From Chloroflexota bacterium (GTDB lineage Bacteria > Chloroflexota > Ktedonobacteria > Ktedonobacterales > JACDGC01), in the NCBI GenBank assembly GCA_021812265.1, contig JAKAOI010000046.1:1-10111 (forward strand): a DNA stretch of 10,111 nt, in the 5' to 3' direction. Positions 1 through 6,723 of this stretch are shown here, piece after piece. A model generated the notes under the pieces. It worked only from the letters and a program-made list of their open reading frames with translations, was not told the origin of the DNA and did not search any database. A program made the translations under genes and the position numbers. Numbering within the stretch: the first letter of the stretch is position 1; every line of letters starts with the position of its first letter.

Positions 1-117
1 CGATCTGTAAAAGACAGCGGAACGTTCTTTCGGGGTCACGGCGGGGTGTTAGATAGAATTGATAGTTTGCTGTTTGTGGCTGTAGTTGTCTATTTTTACG
101 TTACACTTGTGCTGTGA
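1..117 (+). CDS. cdsA: Phosphatidate cytidylyltransferase (CDP-diglyceride synthase), C-terminal end only
   Basis: Reading frame 1 is open from the first base to a TGA at 115-117 and encodes 38 residues. They contain a K-D-S-G stretch, then H-G-G-V-L-D-R-I-D, and end in a hydrophobic helix of about 15 residues. This matches the C-terminal signature of CdsA, the integral membrane enzyme that makes CDP-diacylglycerol from phosphatidate and CTP, the entry point to phospholipid synthesis. In this family the K-D and D-R-x-D aspartates bind catalytic metal ions. One departure is visible: an Arg stands where the signature usually has Pro, Gly or Ser, two residues before H-G-G. The 5' part of the gene lies outside the window. 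It converges on the DUF5658-like gene, with 58 bp between the stop codons. The motif makes the assignment strong despite the short length. Confidence 0.9.
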   Translation, partial: RSVKDSGTFFRGHGGVLDRIDSLLFVAVVVYFYVTLVL

Positions 118-125
118 AGTCTTAG

Positions 126-161
126 CGGCGCGCATCCATCTATTGCGGTGAAGGCGCGCCG
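126..161. terminator. GC-rich inverted repeat between convergent genes, possible bidirectional terminator
   Basis: CGGCGCGC (126-133) is perfectly repeated in inverse at 154-161 (GCGCGCCG), separated by 20 bases. It sits in the 58-bp gap between the ends of cdsA (+) and the DUF5658-like gene (-), where a shared terminator is expected. Neither side has a clear T-run, so intrinsic termination is an inference from position and the stable 8-bp stem. Confidence 0.4.
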
Positions 162-175
162 GAGTGACGCAGCAG

Positions 176-502
176 TTATCCCCATGGATATTGAATGATA
201 TTCAGGACAACAGCGGTTAAGATGAGCGCATTACAAATTGAAATAGTAATTACAGTCATTTTAGGCCGGCTTTTCCCCAAGGCTAAAGACGCAGCAGTAA
301 CAATAGCAACCACCAAAATTTTATATAAAATTAATGCGCCAAATCCATTATTTGCCAGCATGGAATGCATAATCGGGTTGCCTTCTACTAAACCAGCGCG
401 CAAATCAACCCATGTGCTGATTAAATCACCTGCGTTCAGCGCCGCAAATGCGCCTAACAAAACCGGCGTTGCAACATCTCGTTTTTGAAGTTGTAATTGC
501 AT
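176..502 (-). CDS. Small membrane protein, DUF5658-like
   Basis: The product is 108 residues with about three hydrophobic helices (roughly 13-33, 56-76 and 82-104) and a short basic N-terminus. The first helix carries N23, D26 and T30. The following loop has G-L-V-E-G-N-P-I (residues 37-44), and a Lys (K61) lies inside the second helix. This arrangement resembles the DUF5658 family of small bacterial and archaeal membrane proteins, whose function is unknown. The ATG at 500-502 is preceded by AAGGA about 10 bases upstream, which supports this start. It lies 177 bp downstream of aroD on the same strand and probably has its own promoter (530-558). The assignment rests on motif memory, not a search; that it encodes a membrane protein is much surer than the family name. 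Confidence 0.7.
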   Translation of the reverse strand: MQLQLQKRDVATPVLLGAFAALNAGDLISTWVDLRAGLVEGNPIMHSMLANNGFGALILYKILVVAIVTAASLALGKSRPKMTVITISICNALILTAVVLNIIQYPWG

Positions 503-529
503 GTACGTTGTTCCTTCACAATGTAAATC

Positions 530-558
530 CTTATATATCTATCGTACATACGCCGCAA
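530..558 (-). promoter_or_regulatory. Candidate sigma70-type promoter for the DUF5658-like gene
   Basis: On the minus strand TTGCGG (558-553) and TATAAG (535-530) are separated by 17 bases. The -10 matches the consensus at five of six positions and the -35 at only three or four. It lies about 30 bp upstream of the start codon in the 177-bp gap after aroD. This is a weak to moderate candidate. Confidence 0.35.
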
Positions 559-679
559 AATAATATGGGAAACTCTGTTTATCTTTATGTTCCACAAGAC
601 TATGTGTCAGAAAGAATAGAGAATATGTTGCCCAACCTGCTTGCCGCTTGGACCCTGTCTTTTGGCGGAAAGAAACCCT

Positions 680-1456
680 TCATATACTGCGAATTCCAGC
701 TTTACACCAATATTCCCGAACTTCACGCAGTGATGGCTGCCCCGGAGCCGAAGATTGCGCAGCCGAGGCAAAACTAAGACACGACCCAAACAGCGGCCCT
801 GCCAAGCGGATAGCGGTTCCGGCTTCGCCCATTGCCAGCGCAATGACCGGCGTTTCTATCGTTTCCGTTACGCGCCCTGTCGCCATCAGCAGTCGCCATC
901 CGGTTAGCGCGCTTTTAGCCATCACCGCTAATTTTATAATATCTCCCCCACTGGCGTGCAACTTCATTAGTGTTTCGCTAAAATCGTAATCATCCGCCGG
1001 AGGCGTCCACTCGTGCAGCGATATAACACTGGCGACTTGATTTTCTTTTGCTAAGGCAATCAGCATATCGCGCACATAAGGATCAAGCGTATACTCTATG
1101 TCAATCATCGAGCACAACCCGCCGGTGATTATTGCGCGCGCTATATCAGCGGTTTCGGCGGCAGATCCGCTCCATAAGCCGCCTTCCCGCACAGAGCGCA
1201 AAGTTCCCAAAAGAGGTATATCGCGCAAAACCATCTGCGTCGCGGCAAGTGTTTTACGCGCTTCTGCGTTTGATGGCGCCGCCGCGCTATCGAAGCGGAT
1301 TTCTATGATATCGGGCAATAGATCAGCGGCGGCAATTATGCGCGCCTGACTCGCCGCCTTTTGGGGTGTTGTGGCGAGAATAGGAGCGCATACCAGCGGT
1401 ATTACGCCCCCAACACTTATACGCGAATCCTTAATACTTACAGGTTTTGTAGTCAT
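680..1456 (-). CDS. aroD: 3-dehydroquinate dehydratase, type I
   Basis: This cytoplasmic enzyme catalyses the third step of the shikimate pathway, dehydration of 3-dehydroquinate to 3-dehydroshikimate through a Schiff base. The protein has 258 residues (E. coli AroD has 252), and all key residues of the type I (beta/alpha)8 family are visible. They are E52 and D56 in E-I-R-F-D, R87 in G-T-L-R-S, H148 in S-L-H-E-W, the Schiff-base K175 in I-I-K-L-A-V-M, R217, and the C-terminal S-A-P-G-Q with S236 and Q240. The ATG at 1454-1456 has only a weak AGG-type ribosome site, but family length supports it. No other shikimate gene is nearby. The PsiE-like gene ends 69 bp upstream on the same strand, so cotranscription is possible. 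No strong terminator was seen behind it. Confidence 0.93.
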   Translation of the reverse strand: MTTKPVSIKDSRISVGGVIPLVCAPILATTPQKAASQARIIAAADLLPDIIEIRFDSAAAPSNAEARKTLAATQMVLRDIPLLGTLRSVREGGLWSGSAAETADIARAIITGGLCSMIDIEYTLDPYVRDMLIALAKENQVASVISLHEWTPPADDYDFSETLMKLHASGGDIIKLAVMAKSALTGWRLLMATGRVTETIETPVIALAMGEAGTAIRLAGPLFGSCLSFASAAQSSAPGQPSLREVREYWCKAGIRSI

Positions 1457-1525
1457 ATACCTATTCTACCGCAACTGCGCGCGCCGGCGCTGATTTCACT
1501 TCGGTTTGAAGATATTTGGCCGCGT

Positions 1526-2161
1526 TCATTTTGTTTTTTTTGCGCGAATATCCCGCAAAAAGTAAACACTGGCGCTGAGCAGCAGGCCGGCAATGGATAA
1601 ACCCGCCATTTCCAGCATAGATTGCACAAATGCGCCGGAAAAAACATTATTATTGGTAATAACAAACGGATAGGTCAGCATAGTATTCCCAAGAAGTATA
1701 ATGCCGCGCATCAACACATAAAGGGGAAGCAAAACGATAGGGCGCGGAGAAATTTTTCTGGTTCGGAAAAAAATGACAATATCATTTAATATTTCAACCA
1801 GTATAAGAACAAGAATAAAATTTGCCATTAAATTGGTTACTGCGCTGATAATCTGATTGCGCATAAATACACTGCTGTCGGTTACGCCGGGAGGCAATGT
1901 ATGCTGAAGATGCGTAATATCAAATACAAACCACGCAATACTGACGATGATCGCAGAAGCGACAATAAGGATCACTAAAACGCCAGCGGTAGTATAGGCG
2001 ATATCACCGGCTAAACGCAATTCTTGCGGCGCGCTTTTCCGTAAAAATGTCATTGGCGCCATAAGATCCTTTGGAGCATTTCTTTCTTGCGCGATCGTTG
2101 TTTTTTCACTTTCCGGAACCACAGACGTTTCAACCGCAGTGGTTTCATCTAAGGGATTCAT
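1526..2161 (-). CDS. Four-helix membrane protein, PsiE-like
   Basis: The 211-residue product has a polar, probably cytoplasmic N-terminal tail of about 55 residues rich in Glu, Thr and Pro, followed by four hydrophobic helices (about 58-82, 105-131, 141-163 and 183-203). Helix 2 ends in V-E-I-L-N-D, followed by a basic loop (R133, R135, K136) and then a helix with V-L-M-R-G-I. This pattern recalls phosphate-starvation-inducible PsiE-family proteins, which are small four-helix membrane proteins of poorly known role. The N-terminal extension is longer than in E. coli PsiE. The ATG at 2159-2161 has AAAGGA about 11 bases upstream. A basic C-terminus (R-A-K-K-T-K) suggests a cytoplasmic end. The family call is tentative, and another uncharacterised membrane family is possible. 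Confidence 0.6.
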   Translation of the reverse strand: MNPLDETTAVETSVVPESEKTTIAQERNAPKDLMAPMTFLRKSAPQELRLAGDIAYTTAGVLVILIVASAIIVSIAWFVFDITHLQHTLPPGVTDSSVFMRNQIISAVTNLMANFILVLILVEILNDIVIFFRTRKISPRPIVLLPLYVLMRGIILLGNTMLTYPFVITNNNVFSGAFVQSMLEMAGLSIAGLLLSASVYFLRDIRAKKTK

Positions 2162-2204
2162 ATTCCATTTTTCCTTTTACAATTTACAATATACGTAATA
2201 ATGC

Positions 2205-2227
2205 AGCGTATATGTCTTATAGACGCT
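2205..2227. repeat. Imperfect inverted repeat upstream of the PsiE-like gene
   Basis: AGCGTATAT (2205-2213) and ATAGACGCT (2219-2227) are inverse copies with one mismatch around a 5-base centre. It lies 44-66 bp upstream of the PsiE-like start codon, where an operator or promoter-proximal site would fall. The surrounding DNA is very AT-rich, so chance symmetry is a real alternative. Confidence 0.3.
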
Positions 2228-2269
2228 ATACATCATATAAATATGACATTGCTATGACTTTTCACCTTA

Positions 2270-2307
2270 TTTTTGCGGTCTGATAAGACTCATTTTTACG
2301 GCAAAAA
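2270..2307 (-). terminator. Candidate terminator or stem-loop after the SH3/TIM-barrel gene
   Basis: TTTTTGC (2270-2276) pairs with GCAAAAA (2301-2307). Inside the pair, GTCT (2278-2281) and AGAC (2286-2289) form a second small stem around GATA. It begins 11 bp past the stop codon of the secreted protein gene, and the A/T flanks give T-runs on either strand. The stem is weak, so this is a tentative terminator. Confidence 0.35.
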
Positions 2308-2317
2308 CAAAAACACT

Positions 2318-3742
2318 TCAGCTATTCCACTTAAACGCTGCAAATACCTGCAATTCTTGCGCAGAAGCCGTTTGCCATTCAAAAAAACTGACACCGACGC
2401 AACCGAATTGTTCGGCCGCCAGCATATCTTCATAAATTTCTCCGCCGGATGGCTGATATCCCCCCGGAGCGCCATCTGCCGTAAACATATCGTACATTTG
2501 GCCCAGCTCTTCAATCGGGAAATTTACGCCGCCTAACTGTTGATCGATAGAAATAATCGAGTTCATCAGCAGCGCCGCCGCGTCTTGCGGTGTATATGTT
2601 TTATGAGGGTCGCCATGCCAATAGTCCATGGGAGCTATGACATTAAAATTTGCTGCAATTTCAGGGTAGGGATAGGTCGGATCGGAATACGGATTCAGCG
2701 TATTCGCAACTAATGGTGTGTTTGGTCCAACTATTTGGCGCAAAACTTGCCCATACGCATACACCCGCGGCGCATATAAATTTTCCTCAATATCAGCTAA
2801 AATTCCATCAGTGTGATCCCCGCCGGGAGTTCGATAATCCCAAACCATTTTTGTCATCTGTATATCCGCTGAAACATTGCTGAGTGTTGGGTATACCGCC
2901 GCTATTACCTTTATGCCGGCAGCGTGCGCGGCAGGAAGCAGCCTATTTAAGCTATCGGCGCCAAAAAAACCTCCATCATTAGAAATTGCAACCTCAGGAT
3001 AAATATGTGTTATTCCCGCTGCTTTGGCTGCCGCAATCAGCGCAGAAATATCTGTATGGCGGGTAAAATAATTTGTAAACCACATTCCTTTGCCGGACAG
3101 CGACGCCCAAATAGGCTTGCCTTGCACTGTTTGTGTGGCTGGATTTGGCGCACTCAGCAGAACCATATACGCCCACAGCCAGCCTGTCACCCCGTTAACC
3201 TGCGCATGGTACCATATATCACCGTTGCTGTCCGCTGTATATTGATCGATTATTGCCTCTGCGCCGACTGCCACAAATTGAATTGCCATAGCGCCGGCGT
3301 TTGGCGCTGCGCGCAGCGCGCCGGGTTTTGTAATAGTCCCCGTTGTTTGCAGTGAAAATGGTCCCGGAGCTGATGATATCGGGTGAACAGGAATCGGCCA
3401 AATAATATCAGTAAAATTACACCCGCCATCGGAATAGGCGTTTTGTGGATAATAAGCGCTAACATCAGCAGTAGAAACCCAAGACGAAACGCTTCCCAAA
3501 AACATCACGTGATACCATGCGTTATCTGAAGATTCAGCAAGAACCTGAAGGCTTGTTCCGCCAATGACATCGGCAATCAACGAGCTGGATATACTTGGCT
3601 TGCTCCAGATATTTGTGCAGGTATTTTGTGTGTACACAACGGCAGGCAATGTTGCCGCTTGAGCAATATGCGGCGCCAATAAAACATTTGCCCAGATAAG
3701 CGCTGCGATAAATAGAAGTTTTGAAACGCTGCGTATGCGCAT
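2318..3742 (-). CDS. Secreted two-SH3-domain protein with glycoside-hydrolase-like TIM-barrel domain
   Basis: The 474-residue product begins with a typical signal peptide: basic residues 2-8, a hydrophobic core to about 22, and an A-Q-A cleavage site near residue 29. Two bacterial SH3-like modules follow (about 36-98 and 134-197). Each has the pattern W/L-x-x-P, a hydrophobic strand, W-Y-H (76-78 and 177-179) and a terminal S-W-V or G-W-L-W. Residues about 211-474 look like a (beta/alpha)8 barrel: strands such as H-I-Y-P-E (246-250) and K-V-I-A-A-V-Y (278-284), then D-G-I-L-A-D-I-E-E-N (312-321), whose acidic cluster resembles a glycosidase active-site strand, and M-D-Y-W (372-375). I infer a cell-wall or extracellular polysaccharide-active enzyme with SH3 domains for wall attachment; the substrate is unknown. 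The ATG has GAAGGGA about 9 bases upstream. The gene appears monocistronic. Confidence 0.75.
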   Translation of the reverse strand: MRIRSVSKLLFIAALIWANVLLAPHIAQAATLPAVVYTQNTCTNIWSKPSISSSLIADVIGGTSLQVLAESSDNAWYHVMFLGSVSSWVSTADVSAYYPQNAYSDGGCNFTDIIWPIPVHPISSAPGPFSLQTTGTITKPGALRAAPNAGAMAIQFVAVGAEAIIDQYTADSNGDIWYHAQVNGVTGWLWAYMVLLSAPNPATQTVQGKPIWASLSGKGMWFTNYFTRHTDISALIAAAKAAGITHIYPEVAISNDGGFFGADSLNRLLPAAHAAGIKVIAAVYPTLSNVSADIQMTKMVWDYRTPGGDHTDGILADIEENLYAPRVYAYGQVLRQIVGPNTPLVANTLNPYSDPTYPYPEIAANFNVIAPMDYWHGDPHKTYTPQDAAALLMNSIISIDQQLGGVNFPIEELGQMYDMFTADGAPGGYQPSGGEIYEDMLAAEQFGCVGVSFFEWQTASAQELQVFAAFKWNS

Positions 3743-3869
3743 TTACAATATCCCTTCGGCGCCGCAAATACAACCACCTGCCAGACGCTTCCCATACAAT
3801 TTTTGCGGCAAATGCGCTACGCCCGGCAGATATATTCCTCATTCATGACACAGCAAAAATATATTCTTT

Positions 3870-3897
3870 ATCATATCTCTATCGGCAGCAGTTTCTA
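3870..3897 (-). promoter_or_regulatory. Weak candidate promoter for the SH3/TIM-barrel gene
   Basis: In the 208-bp gap between the dehydrogenase stop (3951) and the secreted protein start (3742), the minus strand has TAGAAA (3897-3892), a 16-base spacer and TATGAT (3875-3870). The matches to consensus are four and five of six. The implied leader of about 120 bases is long. A small hairpin with arms CTTTG and CAAAG just downstream of the dehydrogenase has no T-run. The gap shows no other coding or RNA signal. Confidence 0.25.
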
Positions 3898-3950
3898 AAG
3901 AATAATGCGCTGTGCTTACCTTTGTGTTTCAAAGACTTGGCTATGGCTAT

Positions 3951-4802
3951 TTACTCGTAAGTATAAAATCCCCTGCCAGATTTTTTACCCAAACGACCGG
4001 CTGCTACCATGCGCTTCAACAACGGTGGTGGGGCATAAGCGGGATCTGGATTATCGGCATAGATAACCTCAGCGGCAAACAACGTAGTGTCTAAACCAAC
4101 ATAATCGGCCAAGGTGAACGGTCCCATGGGATACCCTGTGCCAAGTTTCATAGCAGTATCGATATCTTCCATAGAAGCAGTTCCGTTTTCATACATGCGA
4201 ATAGCGGCAAGTAAATAGGGAATCAGCAAGAAGTTAACAATAAAGCCGGCAGTGTCTTTAGCGATTACTGCGGTTTTACCTAAAGACGCCGCAAATTCTT
4301 TTAGCGTTTCAACCGTAGCATCGCTGGTCTCCAGCGCCCGAACAATTTCAACCAGCTTCATTACCGGCGCGGGATTAAAAAAGTGCAGGCCAGCAACGCG
4401 ATCTGCCCGTTTTGTTACCGCGGCAATTTCGGTAAGAGAGATGGAAGATGTATTGCTTAGCAACAGAGCTTCCGGGCGCAACAAATCATCTAAAGCGCGG
4501 AAAATTTTTACTTTTTCGGCTTTGTTTTCAATAATCGCTTCGATAACCACATCGCAGGCCACATAATCTTGCAGATTCATGGTTGGGCGCAGCCTGCTGC
4601 GATAGAGCAAAACATCATCATGAGAAATTTTGCCTTTAGACTCCATGGTGTCCCATGCGCCTAAAATACGCGCCGCGCCGCGATCGACAAATTCTTGAGC
4701 AGCGTCTGTTAAAAAGGTGGTATATCCATTTTGCGCGCAAACTTGGGCAATGCCGCTGCCCATTTGTCCGGCGCCGATTATTCCTATAGTTTGAATCGAC
4801 AT
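3951..4802 (-). CDS. hbd: 3-hydroxybutyryl-CoA / 3-hydroxyacyl-CoA dehydrogenase
   Basis: This NAD(P)-dependent enzyme interconverts 3-hydroxyacyl-CoA and 3-oxoacyl-CoA in beta-oxidation or butyrate-type metabolism in the cytoplasm. The 283-residue protein matches the usual length of about 282. The N-terminal Rossmann fold has G-A-G-Q-M-G (10-15) and D33 ending strand 2. The catalytic set is visible: S119 in S-N-T-S-S, H140 in L-H-F-F-N-P, E152 in K-L-V-E, and N190 in I-V-N. The C-terminal dimer domain has G-T-G-Y-P-M-G-P-F (221-229). An upstream in-frame ATG at 4871 would add 23 unrelated residues. I chose 4802 because it starts just before the Rossmann strand, has GAGG about 9 bases upstream, and the ATG at 4871 overlaps the likely -10 box. 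No thiolase or crotonase neighbour is present, so the pathway direction is unknown. Confidence 0.92.
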   Translation of the reverse strand: MSIQTIGIIGAGQMGSGIAQVCAQNGYTTFLTDAAQEFVDRGAARILGAWDTMESKGKISHDDVLLYRSRLRPTMNLQDYVACDVVIEAIIENKAEKVKIFRALDDLLRPEALLLSNTSSISLTEIAAVTKRADRVAGLHFFNPAPVMKLVEIVRALETSDATVETLKEFAASLGKTAVIAKDTAGFIVNFLLIPYLLAAIRMYENGTASMEDIDTAMKLGTGYPMGPFTLADYVGLDTTLFAAEVIYADNPDPAYAPPPLLKRMVAAGRLGKKSGRGFYTYE

Positions 4803-4870
4803 TGATAAACGCCTCGTGTTGTAAAAAAATACAGCGGAACACCTGCCATGCGTTATGGCGTTCCCTGTCA

Positions 4871-4899
4871 ACTATATCATGAACCGTCGTGAAACGCAA
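4871..4899 (-). promoter_or_regulatory. Candidate extended -10 promoter for the 3-hydroxyacyl-CoA dehydrogenase
   Basis: On the minus strand TTGCGT (4899-4894), a 17-base spacer and TATAGT (4876-4871) are preceded by TG in the extended -10 position. The -10 matches five of six positions. Transcription would start near 4864, giving a leader of about 60 bases before the chosen ATG at 4802. This supports the shorter protein start. Confidence 0.5.
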
Positions 4900-4914
4900 A
4901 GCGGGAGAAAATTG

Positions 4915-4931
4915 GTTTCAGCGTGTGAAAC
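4915..4931. promoter_or_regulatory. Perfect inverted repeat GTTTCA-N5-TGAAAC, possible operator
   Basis: GTTTCA (4915-4920) and TGAAAC (4926-4931) form a perfect 6-bp inverted repeat with a 5-base centre. The right half, TGAAACGC, recurs at 4890-4897 over the proposed -35 box of the dehydrogenase promoter, exactly 36 bp away. The geometry suits a dimeric repressor or activator. No regulator gene is nearby to test this against. Confidence 0.35.
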
Positions 4932-5002
4932 GCACAACGAGGCTATAACAATATATTTGTGGGAGTTTGCAAAATGTTAAAGAGGATGTGTCAAAGTACC
5001 GG

Positions 5003-5074
5003 TGACGACGACTGGATTCGAACCAGTGACCGAAGGCTTATGAGTCCTTTGCTCTACCACTGAGCTACGTCGCC
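5003..5074 (-). tRNA. trnM: tRNA-Met (CAU), elongator
   Basis: The minus strand folds into a complete 72-base cloverleaf: acceptor GGCGACG/CGTCGTC with one G-T pair, D-stem GCTC/GAGC, anticodon loop CTCATAA (anticodon CAU), T-loop TTCGAAT and discriminator A. The 3' bases read CCG, so CCA is not encoded. The anticodon stem has one A-G mismatch next to the loop. A lysidine-type tRNA-Ile2 also has a CAU gene anticodon, but the body resembles elongator Met. It follows tRNA-fMet by 4 bp and is almost certainly processed from the same transcript. Confidence 0.93.
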
Positions 5075-5078
5075 AAAA

Positions 5079-5153
<75 letters not shown>

Positions 5154-5165
5154 TCGTACTTAGTG

Positions 5166-5194
5166 ATTATACCCCACGCACAAGCATTTGTCAA
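5166..5194 (-). promoter_or_regulatory. Consensus sigma70-type promoter for tRNA-fMet/tRNA-Met
   Basis: On the minus strand TTGACA (5194-5189) and TATAAT (5171-5166) are separated by exactly 17 bases. Both hexamers are perfect. The predicted start near 5159 leaves a leader of only a few bases before tRNA-fMet at 5153. Confidence 0.9.
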
Positions 5195-5232
5195 GAGCAT
5201 TTCCAACCAAAAAAATAAACTCAGCAATTCTC

Positions 5233-5261
5233 TTGACAAGTTTAACAAAATGCTTTATACT
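5233..5261 (+). promoter_or_regulatory. Near-consensus sigma70-type promoter for tRNA-Gly
   Basis: TTGACA (5233-5238), a 17-base spacer and TATACT (5256-5261) lie just upstream of tRNA-Gly. The -35 is perfect and the -10 matches five of six. The expected start near 5268 is about 7 bases before the mature tRNA. It faces away from the fMet promoter; the two -35 boxes are 38 bp apart. Confidence 0.88.
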
Positions 5262-5274
5262 TGTGAAAGAAGAT

Positions 5275-5346
5275 GCGGGTTTGGTGTAGAGGCAACATGT
5301 AACTTTCCCAAAGTTGAGATCGTGGGTTCGAATCCCATAACCCGCT
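5275..5346 (+). tRNA. trnG: tRNA-Gly (CCC)
   Basis: The 72-base cloverleaf has acceptor GCGGGTT/AACCCGC (7 of 7 pairs), D-stem GTGT/ACAT, anticodon loop TTCCCAA (anticodon CCC, decoding GGG), T-arm GTGGG/CCCAT with loop TTCGAAT, and the discriminator T expected for glycine. The 3' sequence continues CCG, so CCA must be added after transcription. It is transcribed alone between its own promoter and a terminator. Confidence 0.94.
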
Positions 5347-5352
5347 CCGCGG

Positions 5353-5390
5353 AAGCGCATGCAAACAATAAGCATGCGCTTTTTGTTTGT
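5353..5390 (+). terminator. Intrinsic terminator of tRNA-Gly
   Basis: AAGCGCATGC (5353-5362) pairs perfectly with GCATGCGCTT (5372-5381) around a 9-base A-rich loop, and the second arm runs into TTTT-G-TTTG. It starts 7 bases after the tRNA end. This is a textbook rho-independent terminator. Confidence 0.88.
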
Positions 5391-5531
5391 CAATGAACCC
5401 TTGTTCGCGTTACACACAGCGTGTCTGCGCATGCGCCGCAAAGATCCGCTGGAATGAACCTGCGCAAACTATGCGTTGTTGGTAAACAAACGGAAGCGGC
5501 AACAGTAAAATTATGTATTTCGAGGTTGTAT

Positions 5532-6716
5532 ATGGCAGAAGAAGGTTTTTCAACAAAAGCGATTCACACCGCTGCATATCACACTGTTTTTCATGGTGAT
5601 CCGCTGAGCTATCCAATTTTCCAAACATCCAGCTTTGGCTTTGAAAGCCTTGAGGAGCTTGACGCATTTTATGAGGAACCTGGCTCAGGATTCGCTTATT
5701 CCCGCGCAGGAAACCCAACAGTAAATGCGTTTGAATCGGTTATGGCACATCTTGAAGGAGCAGAAGCTGCTTGTGCGTTTGCTTCCGGAATGGGAGCAAT
5801 TTCCGCGACTATTCTCAGCTTTCTAAAATCCGGTGACCATATGATTGTTACTCGCGATTTATATGGCGGCACATACAGTTTAGTCACCAAAATAGCGCCG
5901 CAATTTGGCGTCACTTGTTCACTGATTGATATGACTGATTTAACCGCAATTGAAGCGGCTATTCGCCCCGAAACAAAACTGATATGGGGAGAAACCGTTT
6001 CTAACCCCACTACAGTTGTATTAGATATTCCTTCTATTGCCAAATTGGCCCATGCCCATGGGCTTGTGTTTGGTGTAGACGCCACATTTACCACCCCATA
6101 TCTATCCCTGCCAATTGCCCAAGGCGCCGATCTTTCTGTTCACAGCGCCACAAAATATATCAGCGGGCATGGAGATGTTATCGGCGGTGTTGTCTCTGGC
6201 CCGCAGAAATTGCTGGAAAAAATTCACTTTATGATGACCACGCTCGGCAGCAATATGCAGCCGTTAGAAGCGTATTTGCTGCTGCGCGGCTTAAAAACGC
6301 TGGAAATTCGCATGGATCGTCAAGCTGAAAATGCGCTGAAAACAGCTCTGGCTCTGCAAAATCACCCCAATGTTGAAAGAGTTTATTATCCCGGGCTGCC
6401 TTCACATCCCCAATATGCGCTTTCCCAAGCATTGCTCCGAAATTCTGGGGGTTTTCTTAGCTTTACGGTGCAAGGCGGGCTTGTTGCTGCGCGCCAAGTA
6501 GTAAATAATCTGCGCATGGTAAAACGCTCTGCCAGTTTGGGAGACGCGCATTCTTTGGCCAGCCTGCCAATTATGACGTCGCACCGGCTGCTTAGCCCGG
6601 CAGCGCGCGCTGAAGCCGGGGTTACAGATAATATGGTGCGCGCGCCGATAGGTTTAGAAAACAGCGAAGATATCATTGCGGATTATGTACAGGCGTTGGA
6701 TCGGCTGGGAAATTAA
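5532..6716 (+). CDS. PLP-dependent trans-sulfuration enzyme (cystathionine gamma-lyase / methionine gamma-lyase type)
   Basis: The 394-residue protein belongs to the Cys/Met metabolism PLP enzymes (aminotransferase fold type I). Visible motifs are Y-S-R-x-x-N-P-T (56-63), S-G-M-G-A (85-89), D-L-Y-G-G-T (109-114), E-T-V-S-N-P (154-159), PLP-ring D183, the PLP lysine K208 in H-S-A-T-K-Y-I-S-G-H-G, and the substrate-carboxylate R370 in V-R-A-P-I-G-L-E. Gly113 stands where methionine gamma-lyases usually have a reactive Cys, which favours cystathionine gamma-lyase or synthase, or O-acyl-homoserine sulfhydrylase. The exact substrate cannot be read here. An in-frame ATG at 5421 adds 37 residues unlike the family. 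I prefer 5532, which has GAGG six bases upstream and opens with the family's G-F-S-T-K-A-I-H. The 141-bp gap before it shows no clear promoter. Confidence 0.9.
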   Translation: MAEEGFSTKAIHTAAYHTVFHGDPLSYPIFQTSSFGFESLEELDAFYEEPGSGFAYSRAGNPTVNAFESVMAHLEGAEAACAFASGMGAISATILSFLKSGDHMIVTRDLYGGTYSLVTKIAPQFGVTCSLIDMTDLTAIEAAIRPETKLIWGETVSNPTTVVLDIPSIAKLAHAHGLVFGVDATFTTPYLSLPIAQGADLSVHSATKYISGHGDVIGGVVSGPQKLLEKIHFMMTTLGSNMQPLEAYLLLRGLKTLEIRMDRQAENALKTALALQNHPNVERVYYPGLPSHPQYALSQALLRNSGGFLSFTVQGGLVAARQVVNNLRMVKRSASLGDAHSLASLPIMTSHRLLSPAARAEAGVTDNMVRAPIGLENSEDIIADYVQALDRLGN

Positions 6717-6723
6717 CGGTAAG

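Noticed and set aside
607..843. Open frames opposite or overlapping the aroD 3' end and the 503-679 gap.
   Set aside because: They lie in other frames of aroD, show no protein-family features and have no ribosome sites; the aroD frame with all catalytic residues explains the region.
3000..3465. Open frames of 60-116 codons on both strands inside the SH3/TIM-barrel gene.
   Set aside because: They are out-of-frame shadows of a continuous 474-residue protein with recognisable domains.
4803..4871. N-terminal extension of the 3-hydroxyacyl-CoA dehydrogenase from the ATG at 4871.
   Set aside because: The extra 23 residues do not fit the family, the ATG overlaps the candidate -10 box, and the downstream ATG at 4802 has a GAGG ribosome site and matches family length.
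5421..5531. N-terminal extension of the trans-sulfuration enzyme from the ATG at 5421.
   Set aside because: The 37 added residues are unlike the family, while the ATG at 5532 has GAGG six bases upstream and starts at the usual family N-terminus.
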